DNA of 64,000 bases. Origin: Bacillus piscicola (GTDB taxonomy: Bacteria > Bacillota > Bacilli > Bacillales > Marinococcaceae). Each line of letters opens with the position of its first letter. Within the stretch, counting starts at the first letter, position 1. A program made the translations under genes and the position numbers. Below are positions 16,895 to 26,038 of the stretch, one piece after another. Below the pieces are notes generated by a model. That model did no database searches, was not told where the DNA came from, and saw nothing but the letters and a program-made list of their open reading frames with translations. Location: positions 1-64,000 of the forward strand of contig NZ_JAJJJF010000010.1 in assembly GCF_022458745.1 (NCBI RefSeq), read 5' to 3'.

Positions 16895-17821
16895 ATGGAT
16901 GAAATGCAACAGAAAGCAGGAGTCATCGCGGCAACCTCTGCTTATCTCATATGGGGATTCTTGCCGTTATATTGGAAGTTAGTCGAGGAGGTTCCGGCAG
17001 GCGAGGTACTTGCTCATCGGATTATTTGGTCGCTCGTTCTTATAACGGCAGTGCTTGCAGCCATTGGCTGGTTTCCAGGCGTTTGGAAGGAAATCCGTCA
17101 CGCTTTTTCCACGAGGAAATCAGCTCTGGGTATTACTGCCGCTGCTTTTGTCATCAGCTGTAACTGGTTTATCTTCGTATTTGCCGTAAACAGCGACCGG
17201 GTCATTGAAGTAAGCTTAGGGTATTATATTAATCCCCTTATTAACGTGCTGCTCGCGACAGTCTTCTTAAAAGAAAGGTTGTCAAAGGTAGAAAAAAGTG
17301 CATTTCTTTTGGCAGCAGCAGGGGTAATTCTTTTAACTTTTCATTACGGATATGTGCCGTGGGCGGCGCTTGCTCTTGCCTTAAGTTTTGGACTTTATGG
17401 ACTTATAAAAAAGACGGTTACCGTTGGCGCGTGGGCAGGTCTCATGATCGAGACGCTGTTGATGGCGCCGTTTGCTCTTTTGTTTCTCTTCTTTTTCCGC
17501 GGTGAGAGTGGGGGGATTTTTCATTATGGCTGGGAGATTGGCTTTTTGTTAGTTGGAACTGGCGCGGCGACCGCTTTGCCACTCTTGCTGTTCGCAACCG
17601 GAGCGAAGCGGATTACTTTTTCGCTGCTTGGTTTCCTGCAATATATCGCGCCAACGATAATGCTCGTGCTCGGAGTGTTTTTATTTCAGGAGCCATTTAG
17701 CACAGGGCAGTTGATCTCATTTCTTATCGTCTGGACTGGTCTAGTACTTTTTACTTACTCTCGCTCTAATGCTACGATCAAAAAACGCAAAGCGAAAGAG
17801 CCTAACAAAAATGCCGGTTGA
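16895..17821 (+). CDS. rarD: RarD-type EamA-family transporter
   Basis: This protein of about 308 residues has ten hydrophobic segments. It has the RarD signature near the N-terminus (SAYLIWGFLPLYWKLV) and SCNWFIFVFAVNSDRVIEVS, which define this branch of the drug/metabolite transporter superfamily. The transported compound is not known. ATG 16895 has GGGTGA five bases upstream; GTG 16886 is an in-frame alternative without a binding site. The region 16681-16880 between the broken gene and this one shows no gene. Confidence 0.88.
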   Translation: MDEMQQKAGVIAATSAYLIWGFLPLYWKLVEEVPAGEVLAHRIIWSLVLITAVLAAIGWFPGVWKEIRHAFSTRKSALGITAAAFVISCNWFIFVFAVNSDRVIEVSLGYYINPLINVLLATVFLKERLSKVEKSAFLLAAAGVILLTFHYGYVPWAALALALSFGLYGLIKKTVTVGAWAGLMIETLLMAPFALLFLFFFRGESGGIFHYGWEIGFLLVGTGAATALPLLLFATGAKRITFSLLGFLQYIAPTIMLVLGVFLFQEPFSTGQLISFLIVWTGLVLFTYSRSNATIKKRKAKEPNKNAG

Positions 17822-17837
17822 ACAGCTGGGAAAAGGT

Positions 17838-17872
17838 GGGATGGAACTATATCCCGCTTCTCTTTTTTCTCA
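17838..17872 (+). terminator. Weak terminator after rarD
   Basis: GGGAT (17838-17842) and ATCCC (17851-17855) can pair and are followed by GCTTCTCTTTTTT. The stem is short. Confidence 0.45.
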
Positions 17873-17949
17873 AGAGGATAGCTCCTATTCATATTATGGT
17901 AAACTATTAATTTTACAGCAACAGTAAGGAACGATAGGGGGATAAGGGG

Positions 17950-18165
17950 ATGGCCTACAACAAACAAGTGGAAATGACAAAGTGTCCGAATTGTGCGGGA
18001 ACAGGCAAAGTAAACAATGCGATTTATCTGGAGACAACGATTTTCGATAACTGCCATTACTGCCAGGCAACAGGCAAGTTAGAACGATACGAGGCGAACC
18101 GCTTGGCGGATAAATTAACAGGCAATCATTCGCCAAGTGTTGACCTTAATAAATTGCTGCATTAG
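17950..18165 (+). CDS. Small DnaJ-type zinc-finger-like protein
   Basis: This 71-residue protein contains CPNCAGTGKV and CHYCQATGKL, a CxxC pair with the Gly-rich spacing of DnaJ zinc fingers. A basic helical tail (YEANRLADKL) follows. ATG 17950 follows TAGGGGGATAAGGGG. It resembles the 57-residue protein at 13011-13184 in its metal motif but not elsewhere. Its function is unknown. It is followed directly by repeat array B. Confidence 0.75.
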   Translation: MAYNKQVEMTKCPNCAGTGKVNNAIYLETTIFDNCHYCQATGKLERYEANRLADKLTGNHSPSVDLNKLLH

Positions 18166-18177
18166 AAAACGGGGGTA

Positions 18178-18395
18178 TGGTGCTGCGAAAACGAGCGCCG
18201 TGCAAAATAACGCCGTCATAGGGAGTGAATGACGTAGTGAAACCGAGTGTCGTGCAAAGTAACGATGTCATAGGGAGTGAATGAGGTATCGAAACTGAGC
18301 GCCACGCAAAATAACGCCGTCATAGGAAGCGTATGATGTATCGAAACCGGGTGCCATGCAAAATAACGCCGTCATAAGGAATATAGGACGTCGTT
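18178..18395 (+). repeat. 52-bp phased hairpin repeat, array B (four units)
   Basis: These are the best conserved units. Copies starting CAAAATAACG begin at 18203, 18255, 18307 and 18359, each exactly 52 bp apart. Within a unit the order is AACGCCGTCATAGGGAGTG, then ATGACGTAGTGAAAC, then a variable segment of about ten bases. The array lies between two convergent genes and contains no reading frame. Confidence 0.9.
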
Positions 18396-18484
18396 TCATT
18401 AATGGGCAGGATCGTCAGGGCATGCTTTCATAAAAGATGGTTCAGAAAGTCTCCGTTCAGACGGGTAGAGTCTTCGAAGGTCGA

Positions 18485-18520
18485 GCCACCTTGTCTCAAT
18501 ATGAACAGGGTGGCCTTTTT
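18485..18520 (+). terminator. Hairpin with T run
   Basis: GCCACC (18485-18490) and GGTGGC (18509-18514) are followed by CTTTTT. It works on the plus strand, facing away from array B and just before the end of the convergent fetB-like gene. Confidence 0.55.
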
Positions 18521-18522
18521 CA

Positions 18523-19311
18523 TTACTCCCATTCAATAAGCTGGCTTTTCTCATTGAAAAACACCTTATATCCGTTTTGTACGAAAAGAATGACAGTCAG
18601 GGAGACGGCTCCGACGATTCCGAGCAGAACGGCGATTTGATATTCGATCGCCGTTAGCGGGTTCACTCCGGCAAGAATTTGTCCGGTCATCATACCCGGT
18701 AAAAATACGATCCCGGTACCAACCATGCTGTTGATTGTCGGAAGAATCGCCGTATCAAATGCTTGGTTAACAATTTTCCGAGATGCTTCTTTTGGACTCG
18801 CTCCCAACATTAAGGCAGCCTCGACACGGGTCCGCTGCTCGGTCATTCCTTCCACTAACGTCTGGACTCCAAGTGTCACTCCTGTCATGGAATTTCCGAT
18901 AATCATCCCCGCAATCGGGATAAAATAACGCGGTTCATACCATGGTGAGAATTGAATAACAATGAAGTTAAAATATAGAAGGCTGGAAAGCGTTCCGCAA
19001 GCGATTGAAACCGCGATTATCTGTTTCATTTTTCTGTTCAAATCGCGGCTGATCCGTTTATAAATATTCCAAATGGAAAATGTCAGCATTAAAAGGACAA
19101 CGACCACGGTGAAAAGCGGGTGTGGATGTTCAAATAAATACATGAGCACGTATCCGACGAGTAAGAGCTGCAGTGTCATCCGCAGGGTGGCAATAAAAAT
19201 TTCTTTGCTGCGCGAAATTTTTCTTACTTTAACGATAACAAGCAACACGACGATGAACAGGTAGGCCGAGAGCAATTGCCAAAAGCCGAGCTCAAGAAGC
19301 GTGTCATTCAT
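18523..19311 (-). CDS. fetB: ABC transporter permease, FetB/UPF0014 family
   Basis: This 262-residue protein has about seven hydrophobic segments and the UPF0014 signatures GMIIGNSMTGVTLG and MLGASPKEASR with VGTGIVFLPGMMTGQILAG. In E. coli FetAB exports iron and gives resistance to oxidative stress; Bacillus homologues are YbbM-like. The start at 19311 follows AAAGGAGG; a frame reaching further up lacks this. It overlaps the upstream ATPase gene by eight bases. Confidence 0.85.
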   Translation of the reverse strand: MNDTLLELGFWQLLSAYLFIVVLLVIVKVRKISRSKEIFIATLRMTLQLLLVGYVLMYLFEHPHPLFTVVVVLLMLTFSIWNIYKRISRDLNRKMKQIIAVSIACGTLSSLLYFNFIVIQFSPWYEPRYFIPIAGMIIGNSMTGVTLGVQTLVEGMTEQRTRVEAALMLGASPKEASRKIVNQAFDTAILPTINSMVGTGIVFLPGMMTGQILAGVNPLTAIEYQIAVLLGIVGAVSLTVILFVQNGYKVFFNEKSQLIEWE

Positions 19312-19945
19312 CCTGGTGGCCTCCTTTATAGGAAAATGGCGTAAGGTCAATCATACGGTCGGAATAAGTCTCGGCAATCGCTTTTGAATGGGTAACGAAG
19401 ATAACCACTGCGCCAATTGCGCGCGCTTGCTCGATGAAGCGCGCCATTACCCCTTGTTCAAGTTCTTCATCAAGCGCCGACGTTGGTTCATCTAAGAGAG
19501 AAACGCTGGGTTTCATTAGCAAGATGCGGGCCAGGGCCAGTCGTTGCTGCTCACCGCCTGAGAGTTTTTCCGCTTTTTCGTCCAGGTCCTTGTCGAGGTA
19601 AAGATAATGAAGTGCCTCTGTCAGCTTTTCATCTGCAATAGCAGGCTTTTCGGCAAAATGAAGACCGGCTTCTAGATTTTCCCTAACTGTTTTCCCAAAC
19701 AAAACAGGGGTTTGAGAAAGCATGACGACTTCTCGACGCAATGCAATCGGATCTATTTCCGTAAGGTTCGTTCCGTTGTAAAAAATGGAGCCGCCTGTAG
19801 GGGAAATAAGGTTGTTCAACATTTTTAACAGTGTCGATTTTCCAGTCCCACTTTCCCCGATAATACTTGTGACCTCCTTGTCAGAAAACGTCAGCTTGCG
19901 AATAGAAAGTATATCTTTATATGTTGCATCTTTCAAAGTGAACAC
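19304..19945 (-). CDS. fetA: ABC transporter ATP-binding protein, FetA type
   Basis: This ATPase of about 213 residues has Walker A GESGTGKST, signature LSGGEQQR and Walker B VSLLDEPTSALDE. Together with the FetB-like permease it forms a two-component exporter, probably for iron or another metal. GTG 19945 is proposed as start (AGAGAGGAT before it), giving the usual family length. The frame remains open to 20014 but carries no better binding site. It is the first gene of the pair on the minus strand. Confidence 0.82.
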   Translation of the reverse strand: MFTLKDATYKDILSIRKLTFSDKEVTSIIGESGTGKSTLLKMLNNLISPTGGSIFYNGTNLTEIDPIALRREVVMLSQTPVLFGKTVRENLEAGLHFAEKPAIADEKLTEALHYLYLDKDLDEKAEKLSGGEQQRLALARILLMKPSVSLLDEPTSALDEELEQGVMARFIEQARAIGAVVIFVTHSKAIAETYSDRMIDLTPFSYKGGHQDE

Positions 19946-20024
19946 TCTTGGACATCCTCTCTTTCTTGCATTATCCTCCCTTAATATAGTCGCAAACAAA
20001 CAACCGTTGGTCAAAAAGGAATGA

Positions 20025-20062
20025 AAAAAGAAGAGTGCTTCCTTTGTCTGGAAAGCACTCTT
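20025..20062 (-). terminator. Terminator of the chemoreceptor gene
   Basis: On the minus strand AAGAGTGCTT (20062-20053) pairs with AAGCACTCTT (20040-20031) and is followed by CTTTTTTC. It lies nine bases after the stop. Confidence 0.85.
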
Positions 20063-20070
20063 TCTCTTTG

Positions 20071-22083
20071 TTAAATTTTAAAGTTTCGGACGAGCGTCTG
20101 AAGTTCGTCAGCCATTTCGGATAAGGAGGCGGTAGACGCTGAGACTTCTTCAAGGGCGGCAAGTTGTTCTTCGGTTGCCGCAGAGACGTTTTGTGATTCA
20201 GAAGCAGACTGGGAACCAACTTCAGAGATGACATCAATGGAGCTTGCAATACTTTTAGCACTTTCGGCAATTTGCGAAATGGCAGATGCCACTTCCTCGG
20301 TCTGTTTCGTTACATAGTCGGTTGCTGATTGAATGTCTTCAAAAGACGCACCAGCTGTATTGACAAGTTCAATCCCGGAGGCCACTTCCGTTGTCGTCGC
20401 TTCCATCGTTTGTACCGCTTTTTCAGTCTGTTCTTTATTCGTCGAAATGAGCTGGGTGATCTGTTCAGCAGATACGGCGGATTTTTCTGCCAGTTTACGT
20501 ACTTCTTCCGCCACAACTGCGAACCCTTTTCCAGACTCTCCAGCACGGGCTGCTTCGATAGAGGCGTTAAGCGCTAGTAAGTTGGTCTCTCCAGAAATAT
20601 CGGTGATTGTTTGGATAATATCCCCAATTTTATTCGACTGATCTCCCAGATTTTTCACTTCCGCGGAAAGGTCTGTAACTGCCTTCTGAATCGAATTCAT
20701 CTGCTTGATCGTTTCTTGAATAGCCTGGTTTCCAGCTTCTGCTTTTCCGGATGTGTCATGCGCATTTGCAGAGACGTTTTGCGCATTAACCGTGATTTGT
20801 TCGACGCCTTGCGACATATCCGCGACAATTTGCGTTGTTTGTTCGACGCTTGCGCTCTGTTTTTCCGTACCAGATGCTACCTCTTGAATCGTCTGGGATA
20901 TGTGTTCGGCGGCCCGGCTCGTTTCATCGGAGCTTGCTGCAAGCTGTACGGCGGATGATGCAATATTCTCCGAGGTGGAGGAAATACTGCCGATCAATTG
21001 TCGCAAGCTGTGCTGTGTTTCATTTAAGTGATTAAACATTTCTCCAATTTCGTCACGGCGTTTTGGCGTGTGCTCACTCGTTAAGTCACCAGAGGCAATC
21101 CCGGCCATTGCCTCTTTTAATTCATCAATTGGTTTGGAAATGTTATATTTAGCAAATAACAACAATAAAATAATCGACACTACGATAATAATCAGAGCCG
21201 TAATGGCAAATTGGATAAGCAACTCATTTAATGCACCAAAATAATCGTTCTGGTTGACTGTTGCCAGTAGTAGGGTGCCGTCATCCGCACGTTGAAAAGC
21301 AGCATATTTTGCTGTTCCGTTTTCATCATAGGTAAAGCCGCCGTTTTCTTGGTCGGTGATTGATGACGCAAAAGTAAGTTTATCTACGGGCGTTCCTACC
21401 TTTTCTTCATTCGGGTGTGCAGTGATCACGCCGTCTTTGTCGGCTATGAAGGTGATCCCGGTCTCTGCGAATGAATTTTTCTGCACTTCCTCTTGAAGAT
21501 CAAAGGAGTCAACGAATGCCTGGTACTCTTTCGGTTCAATGCCGATTTGAACAGCTCCAGGCTTGTCCTGTGTAGCTACACCGGCATACATGGCCAACTT
21601 TCCATCTTTTCCGCGGACGGTCGGCTCCTGAGCCATTTCGAAGTTTTTATTTGTGATCGCTTCCATAAACGGTGCCGACTGTTCACTTGAATCAAACATG
21701 TAGCCGATGACATCTGCTTGGTTACTAAATTCAAGCATTCCTTCACTGTTCATTATATGGATTTCTGCGATGTCAATTTGATCGGCGAGTGCCTGCAATT
21801 CTTCGACGCTCAGATCTTCCTTCCCGGACAACGTTTCCGCTACCGAATGCGCGAGCTTTAAGTAATTCGTCTTCAAACTGTCTTCTACGATCTGAAGAGT
21901 GTGCTGGTACGACTCCACGTCCCCGTCGAGCTGTTCGAGTACATTCTCCGCTTCCGTTTCCATTTGCTGTGAAATTAACCGGTGCTGTGATTGATACGTA
22001 AATGCAGCTAGTGACACAACTGTCGCCACGATAATTGAAATCGTAATCAGTGTAATTTTGTGGCTGAATTTCAAATTAAGCAT
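20071..22083 (-). CDS. Methyl-accepting chemotaxis protein
   Basis: This 670-residue transducer has TM1 at about 7-29, an extracellular sensor of about 250 residues (Cache-like, with [15 protein letters not shown]), TM2 at about 285-307 and a HAMP linker ([19 protein letters not shown]). The cytoplasmic coiled coil follows, with the hairpin tip [19 protein letters not shown] and possible methylation helices rich in E/Q/A/S. It signals through CheA/CheW to the flagellar motor. A sigma-D-like promoter lies upstream. GAGAGG precedes ATG 22083 at close range. The ligand is unknown, but Cache sensors often bind amino or organic acids. Confidence 0.93.
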   Translation of the reverse strand: MLNLKFSHKITLITISIIVATVVSLAAFTYQSQHRLISQQMETEAENVLEQLDGDVESYQHTLQIVEDSLKTNYLKLAHSVAETLSGKEDLSVEELQALADQIDIAEIHIMNSEGMLEFSNQADVIGYMFDSSEQSAPFMEAITNKNFEMAQEPTVRGKDGKLAMYAGVATQDKPGAVQIGIEPKEYQAFVDSFDLQEEVQKNSFAETGITFIADKDGVITAHPNEEKVGTPVDKLTFASSITDQENGGFTYDENGTAKYAAFQRADDGTLLLATVNQNDYFGALNELLIQFAITALIIIVVSIILLLLFAKYNISKPIDELKEAMAGIASGDLTSEHTPKRRDEIGEMFNHLNETQHSLRQLIGSISSTSENIASSAVQLAASSDETSRAAEHISQTIQEVASGTEKQSASVEQTTQIVADMSQGVEQITVNAQNVSANAHDTSGKAEAGNQAIQETIKQMNSIQKAVTDLSAEVKNLGDQSNKIGDIIQTITDISGETNLLALNASIEAARAGESGKGFAVVAEEVRKLAEKSAVSAEQITQLISTNKEQTEKAVQTMEATTTEVASGIELVNTAGASFEDIQSATDYVTKQTEEVASAISQIAESAKSIASSIDVISEVGSQSASESQNVSAATEEQLAALEEVSASTASLSEMADELQTLVRNFKI

Positions 22084-22123
22084 GTTACCTCTCCCCTGCC
22101 TCTCAATAGTATCCTCCTTTTCT

Positions 22124-22151
22124 ATATCGGTATAAAAGTACCACTAATTTA
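22124..22151 (-). promoter_or_regulatory. Sigma-D promoter of the chemoreceptor gene
   Basis: On the minus strand TAAA (22151-22148) is followed after 16 bases by ACCGATAT, close to the motility consensus TAAA-N15-GCCGATAA. It is about 40 bp before the start. Confidence 0.7.
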
Positions 22152-22288
22152 GTTATTGACCCAATTTTGTTAATATTTTTTTGTGTATGATAAATGATGA
22201 TATTAAAAATTAATTGTTTTTCGTATCTTTTGTCTGCATCTTTTCTATATCGGGTAAAGGATAGGAAGCAAGGGAAGGAGGAGAATCG

Positions 22289-22567
22289 ATGGCACAGATA
22301 ACGCGAGGGAATGGAGAATTTTTTGTGGAGAAAGATGGGGAGAAAAAAGCGGAGATTACGTACAGACATGACAGGGAAAGTGATCTCGTCATCGAGCATA
22401 CCCATGTTTCTGATGAATTAGCCGGTGCGGGGATCGGCAAGGAGCTGGTCGCAGCAGTCGTTAACAAAGCTCGTGCAGAAAATAAAGAAATTATCGCACA
22501 ATGTCCATACGCACTTAAACAATTAAAGAAAAACGAGGAATATCATGACGTGTTAAAAACCGTTTAG
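22289..22567 (+). CDS. GNAT-like N-acetyltransferase, short YjdJ type
   Basis: This 92-residue protein belongs to the minimal acetyltransferase group (COG2388). It has the acetyl-CoA loop VSDELAGAGIGKELV (residues 40-54) and the final AQCPYALKQLKKN. These proteins are about half a normal GNAT fold and their substrates are largely unknown. GGAAGGAGGAG precedes ATG 22289. It is a single gene divergent from the chemoreceptor. Confidence 0.85.
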   Translation: MAQITRGNGEFFVEKDGEKKAEITYRHDRESDLVIEHTHVSDELAGAGIGKELVAAVVNKARAENKEIIAQCPYALKQLKKNEEYHDVLKTV

Positions 22568-22695
22568 TTAGTAAGAGGAAAGAAATCAAGAATAGGAAGT
22601 AACCTTAGTATTCTCCCATTTTACCTGAGTTTAAGTGGTTAACGAAAGTGGAGAAAAGCGTTACACTGGACCGAGGGAGAAATGGGGGATCTTTC

Positions 22696-23613
22696 GTGAA
22701 GGCGTACGTGTTTCTACTGATTACAGCTATTCTATATGCGGCCAATATTATTGTAGGGAAAGCGATCAATGATCTGCCTCCATATACAATAGCCTTTTTC
22801 CGCGTATTGATAGCCTTTTTAGTGGTACTTCCGTTCGGCTGGCGGCAGGCTGTCCGCTACCGAGAAACGTTCCAGAGAGAGTGGAAGCCGCTTTTAGGCA
22901 TGGCTTTGACGGGGGTTGCTTTTTTTAATACGTTTATTTACGCATCCTTGCAGTTTACGAATACGACGAATGTCGCCATTATGGAATCATCCATCCCCAT
23001 CGCTACAATTTTGGTCAGTGTACTTTTCTTAAGAGAAAGACTGCGTGCTGTTCAATGGGTTGGAGTTATTCTCTCGGTGGGAGGAGCTTTTTGGGTGATT
23101 ACAGAGGGGTCTTGGGAGATTGTCAGCAACCTGGCCTTTAATATCGGGGACGTTATCATGCTTGGCGCTGTTGGGATGTGGGTTGCTTATTCAATACTTG
23201 TGAAATACCACATGTTTAAGTTTCCGGTTTACGGCAGCCTGCTTATCATGCTTGCGATCGCCAATTTCGCCTTATTACCAATTGCTGCCTTAGAGTGGCG
23301 GGCTTACGGCTTCCCGAACATCTTAGAGCAGGATCATCTTCTCGGTCTTTTGTATCTAGGAATTTTCCCATCAGTGATTGCCTTGATCTTATGGAATAAA
23401 GGAGTCGAAGCTATCGGGCCATCGCAGGCGTCTGTATTCCTGAATTTCCTGCCGGTGTTTACGATAATTGGCGCAGTACTCTTTCTTGAGGCCGTTGTTA
23501 CACCCATCCAAGCCATTGGTGCGCTCGTTGTTATAACAGGTGTGTTACTAACGACGAAAAAGAAAAAATATATCCCTGAAGCGGTCATAGAAGAAAGACA
23601 GTTATCCAAGTAA
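22696..23613 (+). CDS. EamA-family (DMT) transporter
   Basis: This protein of about 305 residues has ten hydrophobic segments and two EamA halves (ANIIVGKAINDLPPYTIAFFR; later SVIALILWNKGVEAIGPSQAS). Such proteins export amino acids, nucleobases or drugs; the substrate is not predictable. GTG 22696 is chosen because GGGGAT lies five bases before it. An upstream GTG at 22648 would add 16 charged residues and has no convincing site. A terminator overlaps the stop. Confidence 0.87.
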   Translation: MKAYVFLLITAILYAANIIVGKAINDLPPYTIAFFRVLIAFLVVLPFGWRQAVRYRETFQREWKPLLGMALTGVAFFNTFIYASLQFTNTTNVAIMESSIPIATILVSVLFLRERLRAVQWVGVILSVGGAFWVITEGSWEIVSNLAFNIGDVIMLGAVGMWVAYSILVKYHMFKFPVYGSLLIMLAIANFALLPIAALEWRAYGFPNILEQDHLLGLLYLGIFPSVIALILWNKGVEAIGPSQASVFLNFLPVFTIIGAVLFLEAVVTPIQAIGALVVITGVLLTTKKKKYIPEAVIEERQLSK

Positions 23614-23635
23614 TGATGATAACTGTCTCTTTTTT
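23597..23635 (+). terminator. Terminator overlapping the end of the EamA gene
   Basis: GACAGTTATC (23597-23606) and GATAACTGTC (23618-23627) form a perfect stem followed by TCTTTTTT. The left arm is within the last codons. Confidence 0.85.
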
Positions 23636-23655
23636 GTAATGCTTGCCTTCGTTGA

Positions 23656-24522
23656 TTAGGAAGAAAGGTATTCTCCCCCGTTAATGTGAATCGCTTGTCC
23701 AGTCATATATGATGACTCATCGGAGGCTAAAAAGACATAGGCGCCTGCGTGTTCCGATGGCTGACCGGGACGCTTAAACAGGCTTCCGGTTCCGAAGTTT
23801 TCGACGCCTTCTGCAGGAAAAGTAGACGGGATGAGGGGTGTCCATACCGGGCCAGGAGCGACCATGTTAATGCGAATGCCTTTTTCTGCTAGCGGCGGGG
23901 CAAGGCTGCGTGTAAAAGAGACGATTGCCCCTTTTGTTGCGGAATAATCGATTAAGCTTGGATTTCCTCTGTAGGCGTTAATGGAGGCGGTGTTGATAAT
24001 GGCACTGCCTTCTTGTAGATGAGGAATCGCCGCTTTCGTGACGTGAAAATAAGAGTAAAAATTCGTTTGAAACGTCTCTTCAAGTTGCTCAGCTGATATC
24101 TCAGCGATATCATCGACAACATATTGAATGCCGGCATTGTTCACGACGATGTCAAGCCTGCCAAGTTCAGTAACCGTTTTTTCAACCACTTCTTTGCAAA
24201 AAGATTCTTTCTTTAGATCGGCGGCTAATAAGAAACAAGAAACACCTTCCGCCTCTACAAGCGCTTTTGTCTCCTCAGCATCACCATGTTCTTCTAGGTA
24301 TACGAGGGAAATGTCAGCGCCTTCCTTTGCATATACAAGAGCAACCGCGCGTCCGATCCCGCTGTCACCTCCGGTAATGAGCGCAGTGCGCCCTTTTAGC
24401 TTACCGCTACCTCTGTACGTCTTAGGCTGTATTGGTAACGGGTCCATCTGCGACTCAATGCCGGGCTGTTTCGCCTGCGTCTGCGCGGGCTGGCCATTAA
24501 TCTGCTGTTTTCTCGGATCCAT
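23656..24522 (-). CDS. SDR-family oxidoreductase (YhdF/YhxC type)
   Basis: This 288-residue short-chain dehydrogenase has the N-terminal extension typical of the general-stress group (about 40 residues, including MDPLPIQPKTYRGSGKLKGR). It also has the NAD(P) motif TGGDSGIGRA, NNAG, the catalytic Ser/Tyr/Lys (NTASINAY, YSATKGA) and APGPVWTPL. The start at 24522 follows GGGAGGAGA, and the longer open frame upstream is not needed. The substrate is unknown. It is the last gene before a convergent EamA unit. Confidence 0.88.
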   Translation of the reverse strand: MDPRKQQINGQPAQTQAKQPGIESQMDPLPIQPKTYRGSGKLKGRTALITGGDSGIGRAVALVYAKEGADISLVYLEEHGDAEETKALVEAEGVSCFLLAADLKKESFCKEVVEKTVTELGRLDIVVNNAGIQYVVDDIAEISAEQLEETFQTNFYSYFHVTKAAIPHLQEGSAIINTASINAYRGNPSLIDYSATKGAIVSFTRSLAPPLAEKGIRINMVAPGPVWTPLIPSTFPAEGVENFGTGSLFKRPGQPSEHAGAYVFLASDESSYMTGQAIHINGGEYLSS

Positions 24523-24661
24523 ACGAATCTCCTCCCACTGTAATATCTGCCCCTTATGTACCACCACATAGCATTTGTTAAACTTCATAGATAGAAACAT
24601 GGTGGTATCAGGTACAGAGCAGGTTCGGAGTGGGCTTTTCTGTAAGGGGGTCATGAACACA

Positions 24662-24695
24662 AACAACGCTTGGATATTGATATCCAAGCGTTGTT
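24662..24695 (-). terminator. Long perfect hairpin behind the Asn-rich gene
   Basis: AACAACGCTTGGATAT (24662-24677) and ATATCCAAGCGTTGTT (24680-24695) form a perfect 16-bp stem with a two-base centre. On the minus strand it is followed by TGTGTT. It most likely ends transcription of the gene at 24730-24993. Nothing else was seen in 24523-24729. Confidence 0.65.
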
Positions 24696-24729
24696 ATCGA
24701 GTGATGCTATTACGGTAACGTCTGTTTAC

Positions 24730-24993
24730 TTAGGAAGGACGTCGGACCTCGTTTTTTAAGAGGATGACACGCGGGTACGGAAATTCTTCTTCCTCTCCGG
24801 CAAATGGATAATCCGAATATTCCACGCACACGGTACGGTCATATTCTGCGATTACTCGGCACGCTTTATCTTGAAAATAAAGAAGTTCCCCTTTTTCAAA
24901 CAATGGTTCTTCCTTCTCTTTATTAGCATTGTTATTGTTCGTTGTATTGTTATTAGGATTGTTTGTATTTTTTTCGTCATCGTTATTTTGCAT
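24730..24993 (-). CDS. Hypothetical protein with Asn-rich N-terminus
   Basis: This 87-residue protein begins at 24993 behind GAGGAGGG. Residues 3-24 are almost all Asn, Asp, Thr and Lys (a low-complexity linker). The rest forms one small acidic domain (ELLYFQDKACRVIAEYDRTV, EEEEFPYPRVILLKNEV) that looks beta-rich, like a short SH3-like fold. There is no signal peptide or membrane segment. The family is not recognised. It stands alone, divergent from nothing obvious, downstream of the XRE gene on the same strand with a 146-bp gap. Confidence 0.7.
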   Translation of the reverse strand: MQNNDDEKNTNNPNNNTTNNNNANKEKEEPLFEKGELLYFQDKACRVIAEYDRTVCVEYSDYPFAGEEEEFPYPRVILLKNEVRRPS

Positions 24994-25139
24994 GGAAACC
25001 CTCCTCACGTCTGAATGAATGCAAAGGTGCAAAGAAACAATCATTGCACTGGAATGATACCACTCCCATTTTACGCGTTCAGCGGAGAGGATGCAAAGAA
25101 TACGAATCCCTTCTTAAGAGAAGCACGGCTTTTCTATTG

Positions 25140-25760
25140 TTAACGAGGTTCAAAAATAACTTGAGAAACTTTGCCGCGAATGAGGAACTCCTCTCGTTTG
25201 AGCAAGTGTGGCGGGTAGTCCGGATGATCGGCAGTTAAGATGAAAGAGTTTGTTCGCTCCTCCTGATAAATTCGCCTTATCGTAGCCTTTTCTTTATGGA
25301 TATGAACGACGAAAGGTACACCTTCTTCGATCGTATCGGTGACGGTGACGACCAGTGAATCTCCTTTTTGAATACGTGAGCTCATCGCTTCATCAAGATT
25401 ATTTAACATAAAGACTTTGTCTTCTTTATATCGCCCGTCTTCTGGCAAATAAGAATAGTGGTGAAGATGTTTTTTGTCCCCTATCTTCACGTGAGCGGGG
25501 AGAAATTTGTAAACAGGCACAGTAAGCAAACCGTCAATCGCACGGCGCCCAGACTTGTAACCGAGGAGTGCATTAGGAGAGATAGAAAAGTATTCGGCGA
25601 TCGTGAGTATTCGTGAGTATCGCGGTCTTCTTCCGCCGCTTTCATACGAAGCGATTGTCGCCTGCGACACTCCGATAGCGCTGCCTAAATCTATTTGTGA
25701 CAGTCTTCGTTGCTGTCTGAGATTTTTTAAACGTTTACCAAAGTGAGTATTAGTCTCCAT
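25140..25760 (-). CDS. XRE/S24-type repressor with a defective autoprotease domain
   Basis: This 206-residue protein has a Cro/CI helix-turn-helix at residues 8-60 (RLSQIDLGSAIGVSQATIASYE) and a C-terminal LexA/S24 fold (about 85-200). In LexA-like repressors the catalytic Ser follows a small residue in a GDSM-type motif, and Lys lies in the strand ending TVKR. Here the matching segments read DEAMSSRIQKGD and ATIRRI, so Ala and Arg seem to replace the dyad. RecA-triggered self-cleavage is therefore unlikely. An inverted repeat overlapping its own -35 suggests autoregulation. No prophage genes are nearby. Confidence 0.8.
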   Translation of the reverse strand: METNTHFGKRLKNLRQQRRLSQIDLGSAIGVSQATIASYESGGRRPRYSRILTIAEYFSISPNALLGYKSGRRAIDGLLTVPVYKFLPAHVKIGDKKHLHHYSYLPEDGRYKEDKVFMLNNLDEAMSSRIQKGDSLVVTVTDTIEEGVPFVVHIHKEKATIRRIYQEERTNSFILTADHPDYPPHLLKREEFLIRGKVSQVIFEPR

Positions 25761-25820
25761 TTTCTTCTCTTCCTTTCTCTCATCCGGGAACCAAACGACC
25801 AGCCCCTGTTTATCTTTCAG

Positions 25821-25854
25821 TATATATCCAAAGTCAGTAAATTCAACAATTTAC
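25821..25854 (-). promoter_or_regulatory. Promoter with overlapping inverted repeat (XRE gene)
   Basis: On the minus strand TTGTTG (25849-25844), 17 bases, and TATATA (25826-25821) make a sigma-A promoter. GTAAAT-TCAACA-ATTTAC (25837-25854) is an inverted repeat covering the -35, a good place for an autorepressor. Confidence 0.55.
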
Positions 25855-25976
25855 AACAAATATTTATTTTTTAACGGTTGGATAAATCACGCAAGTGCTT
25901 ATTTAAGCTATGTCCACGAAAAAAAGACACATTCCTTAAGGAGAGACGTGCTTTTACCTTGGTTAAAAACCAACCC

Positions 25977-26006
25977 TTGTATTACGAGGTATGGAACATA
26001 TACAAT
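25977..26006 (+). promoter_or_regulatory. Sigma-A promoter of the PadR cassette
   Basis: TTGTAT (25977-25982), 18 bases, TACAAT (26001-26006). TTGTAT and ATACAA also form an inverted repeat with 17-bp spacing, a possible PadR site. The promoter lies downstream of any ATG before 26000, which supports the start at 26039. Confidence 0.55.
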
Positions 26007-26038
26007 GGAACCATCTTCGAAGAGAGGATTTGGTTGGG

